Assembly (NCBI GenBank): GCA_902826245.1
Contig: CADEEA010000001.1
Span: 1-64,000 of the forward strand
Direction: 5' to 3'
Source of the DNA: an uncultured Alphaproteobacteria bacterium
Lineage (GTDB): Bacteria; Pseudomonadota; Alphaproteobacteria; Caulobacterales; Aquidulcibacteraceae
Length of the DNA stretch: 64,000 nucleotides
Under the pieces are notes generated by a model. That model saw nothing but the letters and a program-made list of their open reading frames with translations, was not told the DNA's origin and made no database searches. The position numbers were made by a program, and so were the translations under genes. How positions within the stretch are numbered: the first letter of the stretch is position 1; each line of letters begins with the position of its first letter. Positions 55,856 through 64,000 of this stretch are shown in pieces.

Positions 55856-56811
55856 TCGCATGGGCCGCAGCGACCGCGCTGGCGGCGCTTGTTCTGCTGC
55901 TGGCGCTCAACGCCCGCGCCTATGTGCGCAGCGCTGAGGCGCGCTGGCCGGCGCAGGGACGCTTCGTCGAGGCAGGCGGCGCACGGCTGCACCTGCGCGA
56001 AACGGGCGATGAAAACGCGCCGCGCATCCTGCTGATCCACGGCGCCAGCTCCAATTTGCGCGAACTTTGGGGGCCCTTGGCCGAGCCGCTCAGCGCCGAT
56101 TATCGTGTCATCGCCTATGATCGCCCGGGCCTCGGGCACTCGACGCGCCCCAAGCGCCACGCACAGACGCTCGCCATGCAAGCCAAGCTCGCGGCTGACG
56201 CACTTGGGCATAGCGGCGCGGGTCCGGCGCTGGTGGTCGGACACTCGCTTGGCTGCGCAGTCGGCCTGCGACTCGCGATCGACTTTCCGCATCTGGTGTC
56301 GGGCCTGGTGCTGATCGCGCCAGCCAGCCACCCCTACCCGCACGACAATGCGTGGTGGATCAAACTCGCGGCGAACCCGTTTGCGGGCTACGCGTTCACC
56401 AACCTCATCGTGCCCGCCATCGGCCCGCTGATGGCGCCGGCGGCGGTGGCGAGCAATTTCTGGCCGCAGACGGCGCCGGAAAGCTATCCTAACGAGGGCG
56501 GAGTAGGATTGCTGTTCCGCCCGCACGCTTTCGCCGCCAACGCCCGCGACGTGCGCGCCACCAAGGCCGAGTTCGCCGCCCAAGCGCCGCACTATGGCGA
56601 GCTATTCACACCAGCCGTGATCGTCACCGCCGAGAAGGACAAAATCGTCAGCCCCAAGCGCAACGCGCGGGCGTTGGCTGTGGAAATGCCGGCCGCCGAA
56701 TTGGTCATCGCGCCGGATTCCGGGCACATGCCGCACCGGCTGCGCACAGATTTGGTGCTGGCCGCGATTCGGCGTGTCAACGAGATGGCGGCGCCCGCTC
56801 TCGCCCGCTAG
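55852..56811 (+). CDS. Alpha/beta-fold hydrolase with N-terminal membrane anchor
   Basis: This 319-residue protein begins with a hydrophobic helix (MIAWAAATALAALVLLLALN). The alpha/beta hydrolase fold has LLIHGASSNLREL (oxyanion HG), the nucleophile Ser in VVGHSLGCAVG, an Asp in TAEKDKIVSP and the His in DSGHMPHR. Substrate is unknown; lipase or esterase activity is plausible. It overlaps the TPR lipoprotein gene by 4 bases, so the two are coupled. Confidence 0.88.
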   Translation: MIAWAAATALAALVLLLALNARAYVRSAEARWPAQGRFVEAGGARLHLRETGDENAPRILLIHGASSNLRELWGPLAEPLSADYRVIAYDRPGLGHSTRPKRHAQTLAMQAKLAADALGHSGAGPALVVGHSLGCAVGLRLAIDFPHLVSGLVLIAPASHPYPHDNAWWIKLAANPFAGYAFTNLIVPAIGPLMAPAAVASNFWPQTAPESYPNEGGVGLLFRPHAFAANARDVRATKAEFAAQAPHYGELFTPAVIVTAEKDKIVSPKRNARALAVEMPAAELVIAPDSGHMPHRLRTDLVLAAIRRVNEMAAPALAR

Positions 56812-56844
56812 CCTCAGCGCAACGATTTGATTCGGGGGCGACAC

Positions 56845-57132
56845 ATGGCTGACTTTGGCGCATCGACGGCGACGGAAACGGTGGCGGCGCAGTCGCTGAC
56901 GCAAACCACGCGCGAGAAATTGCGCCAGCTGGTCGCGCGCATCGAGAAACTCGAAGAAGAGAAAAAAAGCATCGCCGACGACATCAAGGAAAGTTACGCC
57001 GAGGCCAAGACCTTCGGCTTTGACTCCAAAGTGCTGCGCCAGGTGATCCGCATCCGCAAACTCGACCGCAACGAGCGCGAGGAGCAAGAGCAACTGCGCG
57101 ATCTTTACCTGCACGCGCTGGGCGAGATCTAA
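56845..57132 (+). CDS. gapR: Nucleoid-associated protein GapR (DUF2312)
   Basis: This 95-residue protein matches GapR: an N-terminal variable part, then [47 protein letters not shown], and a final [12 protein letters not shown]. GapR forms clamps on overtwisted DNA ahead of replication forks and is essential in Caulobacter. The start at 56845 was chosen because it gives the usual family length (about 90); an upstream TTG at 56827 is possible. Confidence 0.94.
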   Translation: MADFGASTATETVAAQSLTQTTREKLRQLVARIEKLEEEKKSIADDIKESYAEAKTFGFDSKVLRQVIRIRKLDRNEREEQEQLRDLYLHALGEI

Positions 57133-57173
57133 CCCTTATTGCCGGATCCCATGCCTCGGGTGCATAGAGACCT

Positions 57174-57527
57174 ATGCCCCGCGAGGTGGACCCCAAACAG
57201 ACGCGCAAGGCGCTGCGCATCGTACGCAAGCTGAAAGCCAAGGCTGCGCCCGGCGAGGAAGTCATCGATCCCGATACCGGCGAAATCAAAGCCTCCGAGG
57301 GCGTGGACTATTCGCACTGGGAAAAGGAATTCCTCGGCGAAGTCGACACTCGCCTTGAGAAATACGGCTCGGCCTTCGCCAATCTCGCCAAAGGCCGCAA
57401 AGAAGACGCGCTCTCGGTGCTGCAGACAGTCAAGCTCAAGGAGATCGCGGCGAAGGCGCGTGGGAAGAAACGCAAGGGGCTGACGACGAAGAAGCCGCTG
57501 GGGTGGAAGCGGAAGCTGGAGACTTGA
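57174..57527 (+). CDS. Hypothetical basic protein downstream of gapR
   Basis: This 117-residue protein is strongly basic. It contains VDPKQTRKALRIVRKLKAKAA, VIDPDTGEIKASEGVDYSHWEKEF and a Lys/Arg-rich C-terminus (KARGKKRKGLTTKKPLGWKRK). It has no signal or membrane segment. Its position 42 bases after gapR and its charge suggest a nucleic-acid-associated partner, but I do not recognise the family. Confidence 0.6.
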   Translation: MPREVDPKQTRKALRIVRKLKAKAAPGEEVIDPDTGEIKASEGVDYSHWEKEFLGEVDTRLEKYGSAFANLAKGRKEDALSVLQTVKLKEIAAKARGKKRKGLTTKKPLGWKRKLET

Positions 57528-57579
57528 AACCGCCGCGCCACGCCAAGCGTAGCCCGGTAATTGCCCACGGAGCCCGCCC

Positions 57580-58635
57580 ATGGATGATTCCAGCCTCGCC
57601 AACGCCCAGGACTATTACGGCAAGGTGCTGTCCGGCTCGGGCGACCTGCGCACCGACGCATGCGCCACTTTGGCTGCCCCATCGCCAACCATGCGCGCGG
57701 CGCTGGCCAACGTCCACCCGGACGTCAAGGCGCGCTATTATGGCTGCGGGCTGATCGCGCCGGCGTGTTTGGGAGGGGCGCGGGTTTTGGACTTAGGTTC
57801 CGGTTCAGGCCAGGACGCCTATTTGCTGGCCCAGTGCGTAGGCTCAACCGGCGCTGTTGTCGGCGTCGACGCCACGCCGGAACAGCTCGCACTCGCGCGC
57901 GCGCATTTGGACTGGCACCGCGAGCGCTTCGGCTACGCTGCGTCCAACGTCTCGTTTCTCGAAGGCGACATCGCCAATTTGGACGCGCTTGGCCTAGAAG
58001 CGAATTCCTTCGACGTCGTCGTCTCCAATTGCGTGTTCAACCTGATCGACGACAAGCCAGGCGTGTTCACCGCCGCGCATCGGCTGCTGAAGCCCGGCGG
58101 GGAAGTGTATTTCTCCGATGTGTACGCCGACCGGCGCCTGCCCACGACGCTGCAGCGCGACCCTGTCCTGCACGGCGAATGCCTCGGCGGGGCGCTTTAT
58201 TGGAACGATTTCCTGCGCATCGCCAAAGACGCGGGCTTCGCCGATCCTCGCTTGGTCACGTCACGCCCGCTTGTTATTGGCGATGATGCGATCGCGGCGA
58301 GGGTCGCCCCGGCGCGCTTTTATTCCGCGACCTACCGACTGTTCAAACTCGATGGCCTGGAAAGCGCCTGCGAGGATTATGGCCAAGCCGTACGATATAA
58401 GGGCGACGTGCCAGGCCAGGAATCTGCGTTTGTTCTCGATGGCCACCATGTGATCGAGGCTGGGCGCATGTTTCCGGTTTGCGGCAACACATTCGCCATG
58501 CTGCGTCGCACCCGCTTTGCTCCCCATTTCGAATTCTTCGGGGACCAGAGCACGCATTACGGCATTTTCAAAGGCTGCGGAACAGACCTGCCGTTCAACC
58601 AAGGGTCCGACGGGCAGACCGCGTCCTGTTGCTAG
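57580..58635 (+). CDS. arsM: Arsenite S-adenosylmethionine methyltransferase
   Basis: This 351-residue protein has the ArsM hallmarks: YYGKVLSGSGDLRTDACAT, RYYGCGLIAP, and the SAM-binding LDLGSGSGQDAYLLAQCVG. The As(III)-binding cysteines appear as C28, C56, C151 (VSNCVFNL) and C201 (GECLGGALYW). The C-terminus ends in CC. The enzyme methylates arsenite to mono-, di- and trimethyl forms. No ars operon is nearby, and the local arsR-type gene at 5048 lacks metal cysteines. Assignment is by motif. Confidence 0.88.
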   Translation: MDDSSLANAQDYYGKVLSGSGDLRTDACATLAAPSPTMRAALANVHPDVKARYYGCGLIAPACLGGARVLDLGSGSGQDAYLLAQCVGSTGAVVGVDATPEQLALARAHLDWHRERFGYAASNVSFLEGDIANLDALGLEANSFDVVVSNCVFNLIDDKPGVFTAAHRLLKPGGEVYFSDVYADRRLPTTLQRDPVLHGECLGGALYWNDFLRIAKDAGFADPRLVTSRPLVIGDDAIAARVAPARFYSATYRLFKLDGLESACEDYGQAVRYKGDVPGQESAFVLDGHHVIEAGRMFPVCGNTFAMLRRTRFAPHFEFFGDQSTHYGIFKGCGTDLPFNQGSDGQTASCC

Positions 58636-58814
58636 ACGCGCGCGTGCCATTGTGTCGCGCGCATCGCCCATAACGCGCCCGGAGCGTTGGCGAGATCGCG
58701 GACAATTCGGCGCAAACGCTTGCAGCCGACGGATTTGGCGCGGTAGACGCCTTCGTGTTTAGCGGCGCCGGCAATCGGCTTAGGCGGCTGCTGAAGGGAC
58801 GCGATCGAGGGGGC

Positions 58815-60509
58815 ATGATGGTGAACGACAATGCAAAGCCGCTCAGCAATATCGCCATCGCGCAGCAAGCGCGCATGCGCCCGATCGCTGAGATCGCCGC
58901 CAAGCTCGGCATTCCCGACGACAAGCTCGAGCCCTATGGGCGCTACAAGGCTAAGATCGCGCTGGATCATTTGCGCTCGCTGGGGGATCGCCCCGATGGC
59001 AAGCTCGTTCTGGTGACGGCAATCTCGCCTACGCCTGCCGGCGAAGGCAAAACCACGACCACCGTCGGCCTTGGCGACGCTCTCAACCGCATCGGTGAGA
59101 AGGCGATGATCTGCCTGCGCGAGCCGGCGATGGGGCCGGTGTTCGGCGTCAAGGGCGGCGCGGCGGGCGGCGGCTACGCGCAGGTCGTGCCTATGGAGGA
59201 CATCAATCTTCACTTTACCGGCGATTTCGCCGCCATCGCCCAGGCGCACAATCTGCTTTCGGCCCTGATCGACAACCACATCCATCACGGCAACGAGCTC
59301 GGCTTCGATGTACGCCGCATTTCATGGCGGCGTGTGGTCGACTGCAACGATCGCGCGCTACGGCAGATCAATGTTGGCCTGGGCGGACCCGGCAACGGCT
59401 ATCCGCGCGAGGACGGGTTCGACATTGTCGTCGCGTCCGAGGTGATGGCGATCTTCTGCTTGGCCACAAGCCTCGCCGATCTGAAGGCTCGTCTCGGCGC
59501 AATCATTGTCGGCCATACCAGCAAGCGCGAACCAATCCGCGCGCGCGATCTCAATGCGCACGGGGCTATGGCTGTGCTGCTCAAGGACGCGATTTCACCG
59601 AATCTCGTGCAGACGCTGGAAAACAATCCAGCCTTCATCCATGGCGGCCCGTTCGCCAATATCGCCCATGGCTGCAACACTGTTTCCGCCACCAAGGCAG
59701 CACTCAAGCTCGCCGATTATGTCGTCACTGAAGCGGGCTTCGGCGCCGATCTAGGCGCGGAGAAATTCATCGACATCAAATGCCGCAAGGCGGGGTTGAC
59801 GCCAGCGGCCGCGGTGATCGTCGCCACCGCGCGCGCGTTAAAATTCCATGGCGGCGTCGAAGCCGAGGATCTGGCGAAGGAAAATGTCGAGGCGCTCATC
59901 AAGGGCATGGCCAATCTGGAGCGCCATATCGACAATATCGGCAAGCGCTTCGGCCTGCCTCTTGTGGTCGCCATCAATCAGAGGGCGGAGGATAGCGGCG
60001 CTGAACTCGACGCACTGCAGGCGCGCGTGCGCGCGCACGGCGCGAAGGTGGTTTTGGCTCGGCACTTCGCCGAAGGCGGCAAGGGTGCGGAGGAATTGGC
60101 GCGCGAGGTCGTTCAGCTCTGCGCCGGACCTAACAATTTCAAGCACCTCTATGCGGATGAGACACCGCTTTGGGACAAAATGAAAACCGTAGCGACGCAA
60201 ATCTACGGCGCCTCTGACATCGTCGCCGATTCAGCGGTGCGCAAGCGCATCAAGGATCTGCAACAGGGCGGCTACGGTCACTTCCCGGTCTGCGTGGCCA
60301 AGACGCAATACTCGTTTTCGACCGATCCAAAATTGCGCGGCGCACCCTCCGGACATGTCGTCAACATCCGCGAAGTGCGCCTGGCCGCGGGCGCGGAATT
60401 CGTTGTCATGATCTGCGGCGACATCATGACCATGCCCGGCCTCCCGAAGACGCCTTCGGCGGTGAACATCGATATCGACGAACACGGCAAGGTGGTGGGG
60501 TTGTTTTAG
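58815..60509 (+). CDS. fhs: Formate-tetrahydrofolate ligase
   Basis: This 564-residue enzyme activates formate onto tetrahydrofolate using ATP. Visible motifs are the nucleotide loop [68 protein letters not shown] and [13 protein letters not shown]. The C-terminal [12 protein letters not shown] is typical. GAGGGGG is upstream of the ATG at 58815. In this organism it may feed purine synthesis or link with one-carbon assimilation. The 179 bases upstream hold no gene. Confidence 0.96.
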   Translation: MMVNDNAKPLSNIAIAQQARMRPIAEIAAKLGIPDDKLEPYGRYKAKIALDHLRSLGDRPDGKLVLVTAISPTPAGEGKTTTTVGLGDALNRIGEKAMICLREPAMGPVFGVKGGAAGGGYAQVVPMEDINLHFTGDFAAIAQAHNLLSALIDNHIHHGNELGFDVRRISWRRVVDCNDRALRQINVGLGGPGNGYPREDGFDIVVASEVMAIFCLATSLADLKARLGAIIVGHTSKREPIRARDLNAHGAMAVLLKDAISPNLVQTLENNPAFIHGGPFANIAHGCNTVSATKAALKLADYVVTEAGFGADLGAEKFIDIKCRKAGLTPAAAVIVATARALKFHGGVEAEDLAKENVEALIKGMANLERHIDNIGKRFGLPLVVAINQRAEDSGAELDALQARVRAHGAKVVLARHFAEGGKGAEELAREVVQLCAGPNNFKHLYADETPLWDKMKTVATQIYGASDIVADSAVRKRIKDLQQGGYGHFPVCVAKTQYSFSTDPKLRGAPSGHVVNIREVRLAAGAEFVVMICGDIMTMPGLPKTPSAVNIDIDEHGKVVGLF

Positions 60510-60572
60510 GCGTGCCGCGTTGCGCCATCTATTCGAAGCGGGGCTAATTGCACGAAGCGGGGAACGAGGAAC

Positions 60573-61292
60573 ATGGCACGCGCTCAAACTCCTGGACGAC
60601 AAAGCAGGCATACGCCGCCACTGGCTATCACGGCCGCGCTCCTCCTCTCCGCGTGCGCCGGCATACAGAGCGCCGCGATCTCGACGGTCGCAGCGCTCAC
60701 GCCTTCGGTGGAAGGCGCCGCGATCGTCGCCGGCCCGCCAAGCGCGGAATCGACAGCCCAAGAGCTGCGCGTGGTGCAAGGCCCGTGGAGCGAGGAGCGC
60801 CGCGCGCTGGCGCTCTATGACGATGAGTTCGATCCGTTCCACGCCTTTGCGCCTGCGTTGGGCGAGCGCTTCACTGCGGAAAATTATCCCCTGACCGGAG
60901 CGGCGTTGCAGCGTGTGCGTACGCCGCTGGGCGCTTCTGTGTTGCAGGCGAAAGAACGTTTCGTTCGCGCACGCCCTTTCGTCGCCGATGCGAGCGTTCA
61001 GACCTGCATCACGCCCGATGAACGCCTGCGCGCGAGCGGCGCCTATCCTTCAGGCCATGCCGCGTTCGGTTGGGCGTGGGGCCTAGTGCTAGCCGAGCTC
61101 GATCCCACACACGCCGATGCGATCCTTGCCCGCGCGCGCGAATACGGCGACAGCCGCGTCGTTTGCGGATTGCACTATCCGAGCGACGTGGAGGCAGGCC
61201 GTACGCTCGCCGCAGCCGCGCTTGCGCGCTTGCACGCGGAACCAGAGTTCCGCGCCGCGTTGGAGGCCGCGCGCGTCGAGTTCAGCCGCTGA
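60573..61292 (+). CDS. Class A non-specific acid phosphatase (PAP2 family) lipoprotein
   Basis: This 239-residue protein has a signal peptide with a lipobox-like LLLSAC. The three phosphatase motifs are present: K-x6-RP in KERFVRARP, PSGH in GAYPSGHAAFGWAWG, and SR-x5-H-x3-D in SRVVCGLHYPSD. Class A acid phosphatases release phosphate from periplasmic esters. The final 11 bases overlap the convergent sigma factor gene. Confidence 0.88.
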   Translation: MARAQTPGRQSRHTPPLAITAALLLSACAGIQSAAISTVAALTPSVEGAAIVAGPPSAESTAQELRVVQGPWSEERRALALYDDEFDPFHAFAPALGERFTAENYPLTGAALQRVRTPLGASVLQAKERFVRARPFVADASVQTCITPDERLRASGAYPSGHAAFGWAWGLVLAELDPTHADAILARAREYGDSRVVCGLHYPSDVEAGRTLAAAALARLHAEPEFRAALEAARVEFSR

Positions 61293-62505
61293 TGGAGGCG
61301 CGCTGGGCCTGCAGGAATGCAATCACCGCGCCGTCACGTTCGCGGGCGATAGCTTCGTCATAGGCGGCGCGCGCCTCCCGCGCACGACCGAGGCGCGACA
61401 GCAAATCAGCACGCAGCGCCCAATAGGGTTGGTAACTCTTAAGCGCCGCCGCTTCGATGGCTTCGAGTGCAGCAAGGCCCGCTTCCGCGCCTTGCACGCG
61501 CGCTATCGCCGCGGCGCGGTTCAGGCGCGCCACGGGCGAGGACCCAAGCGCGCAAAGCGCGTCGTAAAGCAGCAGAACCGACGGCCAATCGGTGGCGCCC
61601 CGCTCGCGCCGCGCAACGTGCGCCGACTGGATCGCCGCCTCTAACTGGAAGCGGCCAGGAACATTGAATTTAGCGGCTTGACGCAAAGCCTGCTCGGCTT
61701 CGCTCTGCATGTCCGCCCGCCAAAGCGAGACATCCTGCGCTTCGAGCGCGACGAAGCGCCCCTGTGCCCGGCGTGCGCCGCGGCGCGCTTCGAGGTGCAA
61801 CATGAGCGCGAGCAGACCCAACGCTTCGGGCTCCTCCGGCAGCAAGCGCACGGCGACGCGCGCGAGCCAGATCGCCTCTTCCGCCAAACCGGCGCGTCCA
61901 GGATCGGCGCCTTCTGGATCGCTCCAACCTTCGGCGAACGCCGCATAGATTGCGTGCAACACTGCTTCGAGACGCCCGCGCCATTCCTGCGGCGCGGGCG
62001 TCTCAAAGTGAATCCGCGCTTCGGCGATACGTTTCTTCGCACGTACCAGGCGCTGGCTCATGGCCGCAGGCGCCATCATGAAGGCGGCGGCGATACGTTC
62101 GGCAGAAAGGCCGAGCACGGTTTGCAGCATCAACGGCGTACGCGCGGCGGGGTCAATCTCCGGGTGCGCGCAGGCGAACATGAGGTCGAGCCGCCTATCG
62201 GGCATACGACGTGCGGCAATCTCCTGCTCGAGCTCTTCCGCCGCAAGAATCAAAACCGGCGCGCCCGCGCTTTGGGTTTTTGCACGGCGTGCGGCGTCGA
62301 TCAGTCTGCGTTTTGCGGCGGCAAACAGCCAAGCTTCCGGATTGTCCGGCGCGCCGGCGCGCGGCCAGGCGGTGAGCGCGGCGGCGAACGCATCGGCGAG
62401 CGCGTCCTCAGCCGCCGCAACGTCGTGCGTTCGCGCGGTCAACAGAGCCAGCAGGCGCCCGTAACTCTCACGCGCGGCGCGCTCGACCAGCCGCGCTTCG
62501 TTCAT
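61282..62505 (-). CDS. ECF42-type RNA polymerase sigma factor with C-terminal TPR extension
   Basis: This 407-residue protein has sigma region 2 (LLALLTARTHDVAAAEDALADAFAAAL, PEAWLFAAAKRRLIDAARR) and region 4 (PLMLQTVLGLSAERIAAAFMMAPAAMSQRLVRAKKRI). A long C-terminal domain with helices such as ALGLLALMLHLEARRGARRAQG follows. That extension, and an upstream DGPF/YCII gene, are known marks of ECF42, which has no classical anti-sigma factor. The start at 62505 overlaps the DGPF gene stop by 4 bases. Target promoters are unknown. Confidence 0.9.
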   Translation of the reverse strand: MNEARLVERAARESYGRLLALLTARTHDVAAAEDALADAFAAALTAWPRAGAPDNPEAWLFAAAKRRLIDAARRAKTQSAGAPVLILAAEELEQEIAARRMPDRRLDLMFACAHPEIDPAARTPLMLQTVLGLSAERIAAAFMMAPAAMSQRLVRAKKRIAEARIHFETPAPQEWRGRLEAVLHAIYAAFAEGWSDPEGADPGRAGLAEEAIWLARVAVRLLPEEPEALGLLALMLHLEARRGARRAQGRFVALEAQDVSLWRADMQSEAEQALRQAAKFNVPGRFQLEAAIQSAHVARRERGATDWPSVLLLYDALCALGSSPVARLNRAAAIARVQGAEAGLAALEAIEAAALKSYQPYWALRADLLSRLGRAREARAAYDEAIARERDGAVIAFLQAQRASISG

Positions 62506-62849
62506 CGCACCATGATGGGTCTGAGCTCGACGCCACCGCCATGCATCATAGTTGGCGCCTGCTTGGCCCAAGCGAGTGCGTCTACCCCTGACGCGCATTC
62601 GATCAGGTAATAGCCGCCGAGCTGTTCCTTGGTTTCCGCGAATGGGCCGTCCACGACCTGGGTTCCGCCAATGCCGCGCACGCTTTTCGCCATGGCCACC
62701 ACGTTCAACTCGTCTCCGGACACGAACACGCCTGCCGCTTTGAGTTTTTCTGTATAGGCATTGTAGGCGCCCATGATTTCGCCTGCACGTTCGGGCGAGA
62801 CATCTTCCCAGTCCGATTCTTTGCCGTAGATCAGGATCATATAGCGCAT
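62502..62849 (-). CDS. YCII-related (DGPF) protein
   Basis: This 115-residue protein starts MRYMILIYGKESDWEDVSPE. It contains the DGPF motif in TQVVDGPFAETKEQLGGYYLIE, and an APTMMHGGGVELRP ending. DGPF proteins are encoded next to ECF42 sigma factors, usually as likely targets or partners. The genes overlap by 4 bases here, so they form one unit. The reaction, if any, is unknown. Confidence 0.92.
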   Translation of the reverse strand: MRYMILIYGKESDWEDVSPERAGEIMGAYNAYTEKLKAAGVFVSGDELNVVAMAKSVRGIGGTQVVDGPFAETKEQLGGYYLIECASGVDALAWAKQAPTMMHGGGVELRPIMVR

Positions 62850-62914
62850 CTTCCGTCTCCAGTTGGCGACATGCCCTCATGCTGTTGACGTTCAACCGCG
62901 GCTACTTTCGACAC

Positions 62915-63967
62915 TTAGGCGGCCTTGTTTGGAGAATCCCGCAGGAGCCCCAGCGCGATCAGGCTTTCAGCAGTCGCCACCAGCGCCACTTCGTTGCTGC
63001 GCGGCGCCCAGCCGAGCACGTTTCGCGCCTTTGCGTTCGAGCCGTTCTTGTGCTTGCCAAGCTCCGGCACGATCTGCGCGACTGCCGGATCGCGCGCGGC
63101 CGCCAAGCGCACCATCCAGTTTGGCAGCACGGCGGTCGGCACGCGCCGCGCCGCACGGCCCATGCGCGCTTTCAGGAGGCGCGCGATCTGTCGGATGGTG
63201 AGAAAGTCGCCAGCGACGGCCTGGAAACGCTCGCCCTTGGCGGCCGGACTGGTCATCGCGCGCAAGTGCAAGTCCGCCACATCGCGGACATCGACAATGC
63301 CAAACGAGAGGTTGGGGCAGCCGGGCATGGCGCCATCCATCAAACGCTGCACCAGCAGGATCGAAGTTGAGTAGTCCGGGCCCAGCACCGGTCCGAATAC
63401 GCCCACGGGATTGACCACCGAGAGTTCCAAAACCCCGCCTTCGCGAGCGATGAAATCCCAGGCCGCGCGCTCGGCTAGCGTCTTGGACTTGGTGTAGGCG
63501 CGCACGTCCTCGCCGTCTGGGTTGGTCCAGTTTGCCTCGGTGAACGGCTCGGCCTGCGACTTCTGGCCATAACCAATAGCGGCGAAGGATGAGGTCAACA
63601 CCACGCGCTTCACGCCCGCGTCGCGCGACGCCTTCAGCACCCGCAACGCGCCCTCGCGCGCGGGGACGATCAATTCGTCTTCGTGCTTGGGCGCAGCGGG
63701 GGGAAAGGGCGAGGCCACATGCAGCACGTAAGTGCAACCAGCGACCGCATCAGCCCAACCCGCGTCGCTCATCAGGTCGGCGGCGGCGAAACTGAGCGCT
63801 TCGCCGGGCTCGGCGCCCCCGACCTTGAGCATGGCGCGCACATCTGCTTCGCGCGAAAGCGAGCGCACGGTCGTGCGAACGCGATATCCCGCCGCCAGCA
63901 GCTGTAGAATGCAATGCGCGCCGATAAAACCCGAACCGCCGGTTACGAGCACCAATTCTCCGGCCAT
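62915..63967 (-). CDS. NAD(P)-dependent epimerase/dihydroflavonol-reductase-like protein
   Basis: This 350-residue extended SDR has VLVTGGSGFIGAHCILQLL, VLHVASPFPP, VLTSSFAAIGYG and the catalytic Tyr-x3-Lys in AYTKSKTLAERAAW. It resembles the dihydroflavonol 4-reductase/aldehyde reductase branch. Cofactor choice is not evident. Substrate is unknown: small carbonyl compounds are plausible. The gene begins 33 bases from the window end. Confidence 0.88.
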   Translation of the reverse strand: MAGELVLVTGGSGFIGAHCILQLLAAGYRVRTTVRSLSREADVRAMLKVGGAEPGEALSFAAADLMSDAGWADAVAGCTYVLHVASPFPPAAPKHEDELIVPAREGALRVLKASRDAGVKRVVLTSSFAAIGYGQKSQAEPFTEANWTNPDGEDVRAYTKSKTLAERAAWDFIAREGGVLELSVVNPVGVFGPVLGPDYSTSILLVQRLMDGAMPGCPNLSFGIVDVRDVADLHLRAMTSPAAKGERFQAVAGDFLTIRQIARLLKARMGRAARRVPTAVLPNWMVRLAAARDPAVAQIVPELGKHKNGSNAKARNVLGWAPRSNEVALVATAESLIALGLLRDSPNKAA

Positions 63968-64000
63968 GGCGGCCTCCTATGTTCGCGCAATCTTGATATC

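Overview
This is a GC-rich, gene-dense chromosomal window from an alphaproteobacterium. It is most likely a Caulobacterales/Hyphomonadaceae-type organism. The evidence is a GapR (DUF2312) nucleoid protein, a TipN-like polarity protein, a DivK-like receiver beside a hybrid kinase, a TTAA-N7-TTAA CtrA-type box upstream of ftsZ, the lpxC-bamD-ligA order, and genes for 2,3-diaminoglucose-type lipid A. I found no rRNA, tRNA, CRISPR array, prophage or insertion sequence. Repeats are limited to small palindromic intergenic elements.

Region by region. Positions 1-4,100 hold the 3' end of fumC, then three membrane-anchored TIR-domain proteins with three different C-terminal modules (MORN-like repeats, a four-cysteine beta domain, DUF805), with a DUF4169/ribbon-helix-helix pair between them. 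Positions 4,100-5,400 form an ArsR-SRPBCC-SRPBCC operon with a nested palindromic operator at the ArsR start codon. Positions 5,466-6,948 carry a stand-alone GyrB-type ATPase domain divergent from a phospholipase-D-like gene. Positions 7,100-15,200 hold a UvrD/PcrA helicase, prmA, aminopeptidase P, a secreted paralogue of the TIR sensor domain and a small cassette flanked by inverted repeats. Positions 15,300-25,450 hold the envelope/division block ligA-bamD-lpxC and ftsZ, interrupted by three TPR-type genes including a CadC-like regulator.

Positions 25,500-36,500 hold ethylmalonyl-CoA mutase, lepB, transporters, a three-gene phosphorelay/c-di-GMP locus, a MerC-like membrane protein with a Zur-like box, and a TipN-like coiled-coil protein. 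Positions 36,500-45,300 carry a HEXXH protein, a macrodomain protein, dihydroorotase, a GT9 glycosyltransferase, ygfZ, a FabH-like synthase and a sphingosine-phosphate-lyase-like enzyme. Positions 45,300-52,341 run glmM, glmS, gnnA, gnnB, mtnP and apt. These supply UDP-GlcNAc, convert it to the 3-amino sugar for lipid A, and recycle adenine. apt carries a single-base frameshift 11 codons from its end. Positions 52,338-64,000 hold a sugar dehydratase, yebC, rpmJ, gapR, arsM, fhs, a class A acid phosphatase, an ECF42-type sigma factor with its DGPF partner, and an epimerase-family reductase.

Functional threads: lpxC, glmM, glmS and gnnAB together feed lipid A and peptidoglycan synthesis. ftsZ, gapR, the TipN-like protein and the kinase/receiver/c-di-GMP locus fit a polar, cell-cycle-regulated life style. 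The TIR cluster and the GyrB-like/PLD-like pair are the best candidates for undescribed stress or defence systems.
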